This document shows positions 55,075 through 64,000 of a stretch of 64,000 bases of DNA, piece after piece. The stretch's first letter is position 1; the number at the start of each line of letters is the position of its first letter. Source of the stretch: Rhodopseudomonas sp. P2A-2r. Lineage in GTDB: Bacteria; Pseudomonadota; Alphaproteobacteria; Rhizobiales; Xanthobacteraceae. The DNA is taken from the NCBI RefSeq assembly GCF_026015985.1, contig NZ_CP110389.1, positions 3,442,001 through 3,506,000 of the forward strand. Reading direction: 5' to 3'. The position numbers and the translations under genes are program-made. Under the pieces are notes generated by a model, which saw only the letters and a program-made list of their open reading frames with translations, was not told where the DNA came from and made no database searches.

Positions 55075-56250
55075 TTGAATTCATTGGCCCGTGACCGCGT
55101 CTATCTCGACTGGAACGCCACCACGCCGCTGCGCCCCGAGGCCCGAGCGGCGATGACTGCGGCCTGGGATCTCGCCGGTAATCCGTCGTCGGTGCATGCC
55201 GAGGGCCGCCAGGCGCGACGGTTGGTCGAAGACGCCCGGGCGGCCATCGCCGCGGCCGTGGGTGCCGATCCACGCAACGTCGTGTTCACCTCGGGCGGTA
55301 CCGAGGCCAATGCGCTGGCGCTGGGTCCCGGGCTGCGCCGTGGAGGTGGGCAAGCTATTGAAAAATTGGTGATTTCCTCCATTGAGCATGCGTCCGTGCT
55401 GTCCGGTGGCCGGTTTGCCGCCGGGGACACGGCGATGGTGCGTGTCACCGATTCCGGGCTCGTCGATCTCGACCACCTGCGCGTGCTGCTCGATGGTCCC
55501 CCGGCGTTGGTCTCGGTAATGCTGGCCAACAACGAGACCGGGGCCCTGCAGCCGGTCACCGAGATCGCGGAACTGGTTCATCAGGCCGGGGGCTTGCTGC
55601 ACGTCGATGCGGTGCAGGCGTTTGGCAAAATACTGATTGATATCAGTGCTCTGAAAGCTAATCTTCTATCGATTTCTGCGCATAAAATCGGCGGTCCCAA
55701 GGGAGTCGGCGCGTTGGTGTTGGCCGAGGGCGTGGCCGGGCTCGATGCGCTGCTGCGCGGGGGCGGGCAGGAGCTGGGGCGGCGCGCAGGGACCGAGAAT
55801 GTGCCGGGCATTGCCGGCTTCGGCGCGGCGGTGCGGGCGGTGATGGCCGGGCTCGACGAGGATGCTGCCCGGATGGAACAGCTGCGCGATCGCCTTGAGG
55901 AGGGCTTGCGGCAAACCAGGGGCGTTTTTGTGTTCTCCCAGAATGTGCCGCGTTTGCCCAATACCACACTTTTTGCGGTCCCTGGCCTGAAGGCGGAGAC
56001 CGCGGTGATCGGGTTCGACCTCGAAGGAATCGCGGTATCGTCGGGATCCGCCTGTTCCTCCGGCAAGGTGCAGCCCTCTCATGTGCTGGAAGCGATGGGA
56101 TTCGGTCCGGAACTCGCCAAGTCTGGCCTGCGTCTCAGTCTTGGCTGGTCAACCAGCGTTGCGGAGGTTGATCGTTGCCTGGAGGCTTGGCGAAAGCTCT
56201 CGGGTACATTACTTAAGCTGAGCGACGAAACACAGCTTGAACGGTTCTAA
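55075..56250 (+). CDS. Cysteine desulfurase, class I (IscS/NifS-like)
   Basis: PLP enzyme providing sulfur from cysteine; 391 residues. It begins RVYLDWNATTPLRPEA, has TSGGTEANALALG, ISSIEHASVL, VSVMLANNETGALQ, the PLP lysine in SISAHKIGGPKGVG and the mobile Cys loop SSGSACSSGKVQPSHVL, which marks class I. A TTG start is inferred at 55075; 55084 is an alternative. It heads the suf cluster, 93 bases before sufB, and is distinct from the class II SufS encoded downstream. Organisms of this group often carry both. Confidence 0.93.
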   Translation: MNSLARDRVYLDWNATTPLRPEARAAMTAAWDLAGNPSSVHAEGRQARRLVEDARAAIAAAVGADPRNVVFTSGGTEANALALGPGLRRGGGQAIEKLVISSIEHASVLSGGRFAAGDTAMVRVTDSGLVDLDHLRVLLDGPPALVSVMLANNETGALQPVTEIAELVHQAGGLLHVDAVQAFGKILIDISALKANLLSISAHKIGGPKGVGALVLAEGVAGLDALLRGGGQELGRRAGTENVPGIAGFGAAVRAVMAGLDEDAARMEQLRDRLEEGLRQTRGVFVFSQNVPRLPNTTLFAVPGLKAETAVIGFDLEGIAVSSGSACSSGKVQPSHVLEAMGFGPELAKSGLRLSLGWSTSVAEVDRCLEAWRKLSGTLLKLSDETQLERF

Positions 56251-56343
56251 GGCAGGTGATTTCATCCGCGGAACATCGTAAAGAACCCTTTCAAGATTGA
56301 ATTTGATCCACCGCGGTCCTTGAAACCGCGAGCGGAGGATAGA

Positions 56344-57825
56344 ATGGCTGCCGTACAAGAGACCGTCGATCGGGTTCGCCAGATCGACGTCGATCAATAT
56401 CGCTATGGATTCGTCACGGACATCGAGTCCGACAAGGCGCCCAAGGGGCTGTCGGAAGACACCGTCCGCTTCATCTCCGCCAAGAAGAACGAACCGGCCT
56501 GGATGCTGGAATGGCGCCTGGAAGCCTATCGGCGCTGGCTGACCATGGAGGAGCCCACCTGGGCGCGGGTTCACTATCCGAAGATCGACTTCCAGGATCT
56601 CTATTACTATTCGGCGCCGAAGCCGAAGAAGGCGATCGGCTCGCTCGACGAGATCGATCCGGAAATTCTCGAGACCTACAAGAAGCTCGGCATTCCCCTG
56701 CGCGAGGTCGAGGCGCTGGAAGGCGTCGTGCGTCCCGAGGGCGAGCGGCGAATCGCGGTGGATGCGGTGTTCGATTCGGTGTCGGTGGCGACCACCTTCC
56801 AAGCTGAGTTGAAAAAGGCCGGCGTGATCTTCATGCCGATCTCGGAAGCCATCCGCGAACATCCCGAACTGGTGCAGAAATATCTCGGCACGGTGGTGCC
56901 GACCTCCGACAACTTCTATGCGACGCTGAATTCCGCGGTGTTCTCGGACGGCTCGTTCGTCTATGTGCCGCCAGGCGTGCGCTGCCCGATGGAGCTGTCG
57001 ACCTATTTCCGCATCAATGAGCGCAACACCGGCCAGTTCGAGCGCACTCTGATCATCGCCGACAAGGGCGCCTATGTCAGCTATCTCGAAGGCTGCACCG
57101 CGCCGCAGCGCGACGAGAACCAGCTGCATGCCGCTGTCGTCGAACTGGTCACGCTCGACGATGCCGAAATCAAGTATTCGACGGTGCAGAACTGGTACCC
57201 CGGCAACTCCGAGGGCAAGGGCGGCATCTACAACTTCGTCACCAAGCGTGGCGACTGCCGCGGCAACAACTCGAAGATTTCCTGGACCCAGGTCGAGACC
57301 GGTTCGGCCATCACCTGGAAATATCCGAGCTGCATCCTGCGCGGCGACAATTCGCGCGGCGAGTTCTACTCGATCGCGATCTCGAACGGTCACCAGCAGG
57401 TCGATTCCGGCACCAAGATGATCCATCTAGGCAAGAACACGACCAGCCGGATCATCTCCAAGGGCATCGCCGCCGGCGTCTCGCAGAACACCTATCGCGG
57501 CCTCGTCACTGCGCATCGCAAGGCAACCAACGCCCGCAACTTCACGGCGTGCGACTCGTTGCTGATCGGCGACAAATGCGGCGCGCACACCGTGCCCTAT
57601 ATCGAGGCCAAGAACTCCTCGGCGCTGTTCGAACACGAGGCCACCACGTCGAAGATTTCCGAGGACGTGCTGTTCTACTGCGTCCAGCGCGGGCTTAGCC
57701 AAGAAGAAGCGGTCGGCCTGGTGGTCAACGGCTTCGTGAAGGACGTGCTGCAGCAGCTGCCGATGGAATTCGCTGTGGAAGCGCAGAAGCTGATTTCGAT
57801 CTCGCTCGAAGGCTCGGTTGGATAG
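56344..57825 (+). CDS. sufB: Fe-S cluster assembly scaffold protein SufB
   Basis: 493-residue core subunit of the SufBC2D scaffold, where clusters form. It starts [23 protein letters not shown] with GGAGG 5 bases upstream. Family motifs include [39 protein letters not shown] with the functional Cys, [36 protein letters not shown] and [20 protein letters not shown]. The C-terminal [17 protein letters not shown] segment is conserved, with the Glu/His used for assembly. Intact and full length. Confidence 0.97.
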   Translation: MAAVQETVDRVRQIDVDQYRYGFVTDIESDKAPKGLSEDTVRFISAKKNEPAWMLEWRLEAYRRWLTMEEPTWARVHYPKIDFQDLYYYSAPKPKKAIGSLDEIDPEILETYKKLGIPLREVEALEGVVRPEGERRIAVDAVFDSVSVATTFQAELKKAGVIFMPISEAIREHPELVQKYLGTVVPTSDNFYATLNSAVFSDGSFVYVPPGVRCPMELSTYFRINERNTGQFERTLIIADKGAYVSYLEGCTAPQRDENQLHAAVVELVTLDDAEIKYSTVQNWYPGNSEGKGGIYNFVTKRGDCRGNNSKISWTQVETGSAITWKYPSCILRGDNSRGEFYSIAISNGHQQVDSGTKMIHLGKNTTSRIISKGIAAGVSQNTYRGLVTAHRKATNARNFTACDSLLIGDKCGAHTVPYIEAKNSSALFEHEATTSKISEDVLFYCVQRGLSQEEAVGLVVNGFVKDVLQQLPMEFAVEAQKLISISLEGSVG

Positions 57826-57886
57826 CGATCTCGCTGGTGAGGGCTGCGCAGCAGTTCTCTCTAAGCATCGGCGACAGAAATGAAGG

Positions 57887-57932
57887 TTCATCCTTCGAGG
57901 CGCGCCAAACCGGACGCGCAACTCGGGATGAT
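57887..57932 (+). repeat. REP-type fragment between sufB and sufC
   Basis: GTTCATCCTTCGAGGCGCG followed by GCGCAACTCGGGATGAT resembles the arms of the REP elements seen at 62.2 and 62.8 kb, but the inverted repeat is degenerate. It lies in the 130-base sufB-sufC gap and could tune mRNA stability of this operon segment. Confidence 0.4.
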
Positions 57933-57955
57933 ATGGATAAGAGGATAGAAGACCA

Positions 57956-58711
57956 ATGGCATTGATCGAAGTCAAAAACCTGCAGGTGCGTGTCGAGGAA
58001 CGCGAGATCCTCCATGGCCTGAACCTGACGGTGAATGCCGGCGAGGTCCATGCCATCATGGGGCCGAACGGCTCCGGCAAGTCGACGCTGAGCCATGTCA
58101 TCGCCGGCAAGCCGGGCTATGAGGTGACCGGTGGTCAGATCCTGTTCAAGGGCGAGGACCTGCTGGAGATGAGCCCCGATTCCCGCGCCGCCGCAGGCGT
58201 CTTCCTGGCGTTCCAGTATCCGGTGGAAATTCCCGGCGTCACCACCATGAACTTCCTGCGCACCGCGCTGAACGCGCAGCGCAAGGCGCGGGGCGAGAGC
58301 GAATTCCTGGTGCCGGAGTTTCTCAAGAAGGTGCGCGATGTCGCGGCCTCGCTGAATATTCCGATGGAAATGCTGAAGCGCGGCGTCAACGTCGGGTTCT
58401 CCGGCGGCGAGAAGAAGCGCAACGAGGTGCTGCAGATGGCGCTGTTCCAGCCCAGCCTGTGCATCCTCGACGAAATGGACTCCGGTCTCGACATCGACGC
58501 GCTCAGGGTTGCCGCCGACGGCGTCAATGCGCTGCGCTCGCCCGACCGTGCGATGGTCGTCATCACGCACTATCAGCGTCTGCTCAACTACATCGTGCCG
58601 GACGTCGTCCACGTGATGTCGAAGGGCCGCGTGGTGAAATCGGGCGGCAAGGAACTGGCGCTCGAGCTCGAGGCGACCGGTTACGCTCAGTACGAAGATG
58701 TGGCGGCTTAA
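57956..58711 (+). CDS. sufC: Fe-S cluster assembly ATPase SufC
   Basis: 251-residue ABC-type ATPase of the SufBC2D complex. Walker A GPNGSGKS at about residue 36, the SufC-specific ABC signature FSGGEKKRNE, Walker B LCILDEMDSGLDID and the VITHYQRLL switch are all visible. The FLAFQYPVEIPGVT Q-loop region is typical of SufC. ATG 57956 lies 130 bases downstream of sufB; sufD follows after 38 bases. Confidence 0.97.
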   Translation: MALIEVKNLQVRVEEREILHGLNLTVNAGEVHAIMGPNGSGKSTLSHVIAGKPGYEVTGGQILFKGEDLLEMSPDSRAAAGVFLAFQYPVEIPGVTTMNFLRTALNAQRKARGESEFLVPEFLKKVRDVAASLNIPMEMLKRGVNVGFSGGEKKRNEVLQMALFQPSLCILDEMDSGLDIDALRVAADGVNALRSPDRAMVVITHYQRLLNYIVPDVVHVMSKGRVVKSGGKELALELEATGYAQYEDVAA

Positions 58712-58749
58712 CGACCTGGCAGCCTGACGGCGCCGAAACGGATGTTGTG

Positions 58750-60072
58750 ATGAATGTTGCATTGGCAAAAGTAGAAACCGGACACGCGCTCAGCGACGCC
58801 TTCGTCGGCGCACGCGCGCGGCTGCCCGGCACCGGCAAGGTCGTCGCCCTGCGCGAGCAGGCCTATGCCGCCTACGAATCGACCGGCCTGCCGCATCGGC
58901 GGATCGAGGACTGGAAATACACCGACCTGCGCGTACTGATGCGCGCGGTGCTGCCGCTGGCCGCGGCGCCCGATGCCGCCGCGCTGTCGCGTGCGGCCGA
59001 AGCGCTGCAGCTGCATACGATCGATGGCGTGCGCAGGCTGGTGCTGGTCGATGGCGTGTTTGCGCCGAAACTCTCCGACCTCGGCAAGCTCGACAAGAGC
59101 CTCGCCATCCGCACTTTGCGCGAGGTGCTGGACGCCAACGAGCCAGCCTTGCATGCACGGCTGTTCGCGCTCGACAACGCCAATCCCATGCAGGCGCTAA
59201 ACGGCGCGATGATGACCGACGGTCTGGTGGTCACGGTTGCTGACGGCGCGGCGCCGGCGCAGCCGTTGCACATTGTCCATGTCGCCACGGCAGCCTCAAC
59301 GGCGATGTTCACGCGTTCGCTGCTGGATCTCGGCAAGGACGCTCGCGCTACGCTGGTGGAAAGCTTCATCGCCGCCGATGGTATCGAGGTCTATCAGGCC
59401 CACGACGCGACCGTCATCAATGTCGGCGACGGCGCGCGGCTCGATCATGTCCGCCTGATCGAGGACAGTCGCGAAGCCTTCAACATTGCCTCGTCGCTGA
59501 TCACGGTCGGCCACAAGGCCCACGTCAACACCTTCGGCATGAACACCGGTTCGCTCGTGAGCCGTTACCAGGCGGTGATCGAGATCGCCGGCACGCATTC
59601 CCATGTGGAAACCAACGGCGTCAACCTGCTCAACGGCCGCCAGCATGGCGACACAACGCTGGTGATGAACCACTCGGCACCGGACTGCGTCAGCCGCGAA
59701 GTGTTTCGCGCGGTGCTTGACGATCGCAGCCATTCGGTGTTCCAGGGCCGCATCAATGTGCGGCAGATCGCCCAGAAGACCGACGCCAAGATGATGACGC
59801 GCGCGCTGCTGCTGTCCGACGAGGCGGAAGCCTCGAACAAGCCGGAGCTGGAAATCTTCGCCGACGACGTCGCCTGCGGCCATGGCGCCACCACCGGTGC
59901 GCTGGACGAGAGCCTGCTGTTCTACCTGCGCGCCCGCGGCCTGTCGGAGAAGGCGGCGCAGGCGCTGCTGATCCAGGCTTTCGTCGGCGAGGCCATCGAA
60001 TCCATCGTCAATGACGACCTGCGCGAGCTGGCGATCGGCGCAGCCGCGCGCTGGCTGGAGGCGCGGGCATGA
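58750..60072 (+). CDS. sufD: Fe-S cluster assembly protein SufD
   Basis: 440-residue partner of SufB in the scaffold. The start MNVALAKVETGHALSD is chosen because homology begins here; the frame is open further upstream only by overlapping sufC. Conserved parts are GLPHRRIEDWKYTDLR near the N-terminus, then SLITVGHKAHVNTFGMNTG, HVETNGVNLLNGRQHGDT, VFRAVLDDRSHSVFQGRI, NKPELEIFADDVACGHGATTG with the conserved Cys/His, and YLRARGLSEKAAQALL. It overlaps sufS by 4 bases (ATGA). Confidence 0.95.
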   Translation: MNVALAKVETGHALSDAFVGARARLPGTGKVVALREQAYAAYESTGLPHRRIEDWKYTDLRVLMRAVLPLAAAPDAAALSRAAEALQLHTIDGVRRLVLVDGVFAPKLSDLGKLDKSLAIRTLREVLDANEPALHARLFALDNANPMQALNGAMMTDGLVVTVADGAAPAQPLHIVHVATAASTAMFTRSLLDLGKDARATLVESFIAADGIEVYQAHDATVINVGDGARLDHVRLIEDSREAFNIASSLITVGHKAHVNTFGMNTGSLVSRYQAVIEIAGTHSHVETNGVNLLNGRQHGDTTLVMNHSAPDCVSREVFRAVLDDRSHSVFQGRINVRQIAQKTDAKMMTRALLLSDEAEASNKPELEIFADDVACGHGATTGALDESLLFYLRARGLSEKAAQALLIQAFVGEAIESIVNDDLRELAIGAAARWLEARA

Positions 60073-61315
60073 CGGTGCATCCGGCGGTCTCCAACGGCAC
60101 CTACGACGTCGACGAGGTCCGCAAGGATTTCCCGGCGCTGGCCATGCAGATCTATGGCAAGCCGCTGGTCTATCTCGACAACGCCGCCTCGGCGCAGAAG
60201 CCGAATGCGGTGCTCGACCGCATGATGCTGGCCTACAAGACCGAATACGCCAACGTGCATCGCGGGCTGCATTACCTCGCCAATGCGGCGACCGAAGCCT
60301 ATGAGGGCGGTCGCACCAAGGTGCAGCACTTCCTCAACGCGAAGCGCCCCGAAGAGATCATCTTCACCCGCAACGCCACCGAGGCGCTGAACCTGGTGGC
60401 GGCGTCGTGGGGCGGCGTCAACATCAAGGAGGGCGACGAGATCGTGCTCTCCATCATGGAACATCACTCGAACATCGTGCCCTGGCACTTTTGCGGGAGC
60501 GCCATGGCGCCGTCATCAAGTGGGCGCCGGTCGATGACGAGGGCAATTTTCTGCTCGACGAATTCGAGAAGCTGCTGACCGACCGCACAAAGATTGTGGC
60601 GATCACCCAGATGTCGAACGTGCTCGGCACGGTCGTGCCGGTAAAGGACGTGGTCAGGATTGCGCACGCGCGCGGCATTGCGGTGCTGGTCGACGGCAGC
60701 CAGGCCGCGGTGCATTCGGTGATCGACGTGCAGGATCTGGACTGCGACTTCTACGTCTTCACCGGGCACAAGCTGTATGGGCCCACCGGCATCGGCGTGC
60801 TGTACGGCAAGTACGACACGCTGGCGACCATGCGTCCGTATTCCGGCGGCGGCGAGATGATCCGCGAAGTGGCGCAGGACTGGGTCACCTATGGCGACCC
60901 GCCGCACCGTTTCGAGGCGGGCACGCCGATGATCGTCGAGGCGATCGGCCTCGGCGCCGCCATCGATTACGTCAATTCGATCGGCCGGGAGCGCATCGCC
61001 GCCCATGAGCACGATCTGCTGACCTATGCCGAAGGCAAATTGCGCGAGATCAACGCGGTGCGGCTGATCGGCAATGCCCGCGGCAAGGGACCGGTGATCT
61101 CATTCGAGATGACCGGCGCGCATCCGCATGATGTGGCCACGGTGATTGACCGCCAGGGCATCGCGGTGCGGGCAGGGACCCATTGCGCCATGCCGCTTCT
61201 GGAACGATTCAATGTCACGGCAACGTGCCGGGCGTCGTTCGGGATGTATAATACCCGCGAGGAAGTTGACCATTTGGCGCAGGCGCTGATCAAGGCACGG
61301 GATATGTTTTCATGA
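60069..61315 (+). CDS. sufS: Cysteine desulfurase SufS, class II (frame broken at 60489-60492)
   Basis: 415 residues after repair. It begins DVDEVRKDFPALAMQIYGKP, then LVYLDNAASAQKP, NVHRGLHYLANAATEAYEG, FTRNATEALNLVAASWG and SIMEHHSNIVPWHF. After HF the frame fails at TTTT (60489-60492). One extra T gives LRERHGAVIKWAP and the rest: PLP lysine in FTGHKLYGPTG, and the class II Cys in AVRAGTHCAMPLL. Start and stop overlap sufD and the DUF59 gene (ATGA each). This enzyme normally works with SufE or SufU, neither of which is encoded here. A real loss would probably be harmful, so an assembly error is likely. Confidence 0.92.
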
Positions 61316-61716
61316 CCGACACCATCGAAGCGAACAACACCGCGGCCGTTGCCAATGCGGACGTCAAGGCGAGCCAGATGCAGACCGTTTCGGCGCTGGC
61401 GCCCGAGGAGACCGAACGGCTCGGCACCGAAATCGTCGCCGCGCTGAAGACGGTGTTCGATCCGGAGATTCCGGCGGATATCTACGAGCTCGGCCTGATC
61501 TACAAGGTCGACATCAAGGACGACCGCACCGTCGACGTCGAGATGACGCTGACGACGCCGAACTGCCCGGCCGCGGCCGAGATGCCGCAGATGGTGGAGA
61601 ACGCCGTGGCCAGCGTGCCGGGTGTCGGCGTGGTCAATGTGGCGATCGTCTGGGAGCCGGCATGGACGCCGGACCGGATGACCGATGAGGCGCGCCTCGT
61701 CCTGAACATGTGGTGA
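61312..61716 (+). CDS. SUF-system DUF59/MIP18-family protein (SufT-like)
   Basis: 134-residue accessory factor of iron-sulfur cluster maturation. The N-terminal 40 residues are variable. The MIP18 domain carries TVFDPEIPADIYELGLIYKV and MTLTTPNCPAAAEMPQMV with the conserved Cys, ending VVNVAIVWEPAWTPDRM. It overlaps the sufS stop by 4 bases. Homologues called SufT help deliver clusters or sustain scaffold function. Confidence 0.93.
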   Translation: MTDTIEANNTAAVANADVKASQMQTVSALAPEETERLGTEIVAALKTVFDPEIPADIYELGLIYKVDIKDDRTVDVEMTLTTPNCPAAAEMPQMVENAVASVPGVGVVNVAIVWEPAWTPDRMTDEARLVLNMW

Positions 61717-61779
61717 CGGCGTGCGTTCGATTTGTTGAGACGACGACAGCGGCCTTGAATGGCCGCGAGGACTGAACAA

Positions 61780-62187
61780 ATGACCGATATGACCCCAGCA
61801 TCCAGCCTTCTCGCCGCCAAGCCCAAGGCCCGCCCGCGTCCCCAGGTGATGCGGCTCACCGACGCCGCCGCGGCACGCGTGCGCGAGCTGACCTCCCGCG
61901 CCGATTCCGAGATCGTCGGCCTGCGGGTCGGCATCAAGAACGGCGGCTGCGCCGGCCAGTCCTACACCGTCGAATACGCCCACGATGTCCGCCCGACCGA
62001 CGAAGTGGTCGAGGACAAGGGCGTCAAGATCCTGGTCGAGCCGAAGGCCGTGCTGTTCCTGCTCGGCACCGAGATGGACTACAAGGCCGACAAGATGCAG
62101 GCCCAGTTCATCTTCAACAATCCCAACCAGACCGGCGCCTGCGGCTGCGGCGAGTCGGTGCAGCTGACGGCGGCGAAGCTGGATTGA
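61780..62187 (+). CDS. sufA: A-type Fe-S carrier protein SufA/IscA
   Basis: 135-residue HesB/IscA-family protein, last gene of the suf operon. Three cluster-binding Cys are visible: one in NGGCAGQSYTVEY and two in the C-terminal GACGCGESVQL. MRLTDAAAARVRELTSR opens the domain. The start at 61780 has GAGGA (61767-61771) 8 bases upstream; the ATG at 61759 adds 7 residues but has no ribosome site. A long REP element follows the stop and may form the 3' end of the operon mRNA. Confidence 0.94.
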   Translation: MTDMTPASSLLAAKPKARPRPQVMRLTDAAAARVRELTSRADSEIVGLRVGIKNGGCAGQSYTVEYAHDVRPTDEVVEDKGVKILVEPKAVLFLLGTEMDYKADKMQAQFIFNNPNQTGACGCGESVQLTAAKLD

Positions 62188-62213
62188 GGCTTCTTCAACC
62201 TCCACAGACGCTC

Positions 62214-62329
62214 CCGTCATCCTGAGGTGCCGTCGCGCAGCGACGGCCTCGAAGGATGGGCCGCGAGCGCCGGCTCCTGTCGCCGCATCCTTCGAGGCTC
62301 GCCAAGAGGCTCGCACCTCAGGATGACGG
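62214..62329 (+). repeat. REP/BIME-type palindromic element downstream of sufA
   Basis: Outer arms CCGTCATCCTGAGGTGC (62214-62230) and GCACCTCAGGATGACGG (62313-62329) are perfect 17-base complements. Inner arms CCTCGAAGGATG (62247-62258) and CATCCTTCGAGG (62286-62297) pair perfectly over 12. A smaller hairpin GCCGTCG-N5-CGACGGC sits in the left half. The nested design is that of bacterial interspersed mosaic elements common in this bacterial group; such elements often protect 3' ends and are moved by a RAYT transposase located elsewhere. Confidence 0.85.
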
Positions 62330-62379
62330 CCGAGAGCTTGGCGCTTTGACGGAAGCCAATCCCATCCTACACTTCCCCC

Positions 62380-62814
62380 ATGGATCGCGATTTTCTCACC
62401 GAGCTGTTTGCCGGCTTCGGGCCGGTGACCATCCGCCGCATGTTCAGCGGCTACGGCATTTCGGCTGACGGCACCAACTTCGCGCTGGTGCTGCGCGGCG
62501 CGATCTATCTGCGCGCCGATGCGACCACCATTCCGCGCTATGAGAGCGAAGGCTCGAAGCCGTTTTCCTACGAGGCCAAGGGCAAGACGCGCACCATCGG
62601 CTCGTACTGGCAGCTGCCGGAACGGCTGTACGACGAGCCGGACGAGGTGACGGAGTGGGCGCGCGCGGCGCATGCCGCGGCCGAGCGCTCCGCGCTGGCG
62701 AAGCGGAGCAAGACGCGTGTGAAGAAGAAGGTGGTGAAGAAGGCCGCGAAAGCGAAGGCGCCAGGAAAGAAGACTGCAAAGAAAACTGCAAAGAAAACGA
62801 AGACCTCATCCTGA
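62380..62814 (+). CDS. TfoX/Sxy N-terminal-domain protein with Lys-rich C-terminal tail
   Basis: 144 residues. Residues 1-100 form a TfoX-N domain (LTELFAGFGPVTIRRMFSGYG, LVLRGAIYLRAD, WQLPERLYDEPDEV). Residues about 108-144 are a basic tail of KK/AK repeats (KKVVKKAAKAKAPGKKTAKK) resembling histone H1. Single-domain TfoX-N proteins are widespread and their role outside competence control is unclear. The final residues and the stop (TCATCCTGA) lie inside the left arm of a REP element, so the natural C-terminus may have been replaced by the insertion. Confidence 0.85.
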   Translation: MDRDFLTELFAGFGPVTIRRMFSGYGISADGTNFALVLRGAIYLRADATTIPRYESEGSKPFSYEAKGKTRTIGSYWQLPERLYDEPDEVTEWARAAHAAAERSALAKRSKTRVKKKVVKKAAKAKAPGKKTAKKTAKKTKTSS

Positions 62815-62916
62815 GGAGCCGCGCACTTGCGCGGCGTCTCGAAGGATGGGGAGGAGGCGGTGCGCCTGCAGCCTCATGGTTCGAGATGCGCGAAGACCGG
62901 GCTCCTCACCAGGAGG
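62804..62916 (+). repeat. REP/BIME-type element overlapping the TfoX-N gene end
   Basis: CCTCATCCTGAGGAGCC (from 62804) pairs with GGCTCCTCACCAGGAGG (62900-62916) with a few mismatches. Inside are the small hairpin CCGCGCACTTGCGCGG (62819-62834), CTCGAAGGATGG and CATGGTTCGAGATGCGCG, the usual companion arms. It is a second, more degenerate copy of the family found at 62.2 kb. Confidence 0.75.
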
Positions 62917-62926
62917 TGTCGGTAAG

Positions 62927-63994
<1,068 letters not shown>

Positions 63995-64000
63995 TTACTG

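Noticed and set aside
54884..55078. Rightward 64-codon frame before the first cysteine desulfurase
   Set aside because: I considered an Rrf2/IscR-type regulator, which often precedes suf genes, but the translation lacks an HTH and the cluster-binding Cys residues.

Overview
The window is 64 kb of GC-rich alphaproteobacterial chromosome. The gene content points to Hyphomicrobiales, most likely the Bradyrhizobium/Rhodopseudomonas/Afipia group. Supporting signs are the rne - amidase - class A PBP - prfB order, the suf gene order (cysteine desulfurase-sufB-sufC-sufD-sufS-DUF59-sufA), REP-type palindromes of the 'CATCCTGAGG / CATCCTTCGAGG' kind, and an RNase E with a long insertion in its S1 region. 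The species assignment is inference. I saw no rRNA, tRNA, CRISPR array, prophage or complete insertion sequence.

Layout. 1-7.5 kb: an uptake and catabolic operon with a TIM-barrel isomerase (cut by the window edge), a complete peptide/opine-type ABC importer and a type I phosphodiesterase. 7.5-12.1 kb: an alpha/beta hydrolase divergent from a GntR regulator, aldehyde dehydrogenase and MFS permease; a good promoter with an embedded palindrome lies between the divergent genes. 12.2-14.8 kb: an M48 protease with TPRs and an unknown Ala-rich protein. 14.8-22 kb: a segment that reads as more AT-rich, with a SnoaL-like protein, two alpha/beta hydrolases, a GMC oxidoreductase, an FAD monooxygenase and an HTH-GAF regulator; it looks horizontally acquired. 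22-25.5 kb: aminotransferase, BioY and a DctA-type symporter. 25.7-36.2 kb: core genes rne, amidase, PBP1a, prfB (with its programmed +1 frameshift), a beta-hydroxyacid dehydrogenase and a collagen-like lipoprotein. 36.2-51.8 kb: a NodU-family carbamoyltransferase, M23 peptidase, peroxiredoxin with a histone-H1-like tail, giant AsmA-like protein, chemoreceptor, MFS permease, tyrS, anmK, GST and a hydrolase. 52.2-54.8 kb: a membrane-anchored hydrolase and a DEAD-box helicase, with a small transposase relic between them. 55-62.2 kb: the SUF iron-sulfur cluster operon. 62.2-64 kb: REP elements, a TfoX-N protein and a diguanylate cyclase.

The most important cross-cutting observation is that five genes (GMC oxidoreductase, dctA, PBP1a, the AsmA-like gene twice, sufS) are broken at six places. 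Every break is repaired by restoring one base to a run of 4-5 identical bases. Two of the genes, PBP1a and sufS, are normally essential or nearly so. This pattern looks like homopolymer under-calling in the assembly rather than gene decay. I annotate these as single CDSs and give the run involved. It must not be confused with the genuine programmed frameshift in prfB.

No wholly new multi-gene system was proven. The best candidates for follow-up are the acquired oxidoreductase/hydrolase island with its HTH-GAF regulator, the ABC importer linked to a phosphodiesterase, the alpha/beta hydrolase without a nucleophilic serine, the His-rich insert in RNase E, and two unrelated proteins with histone-H1-like Lys/Ala tails.
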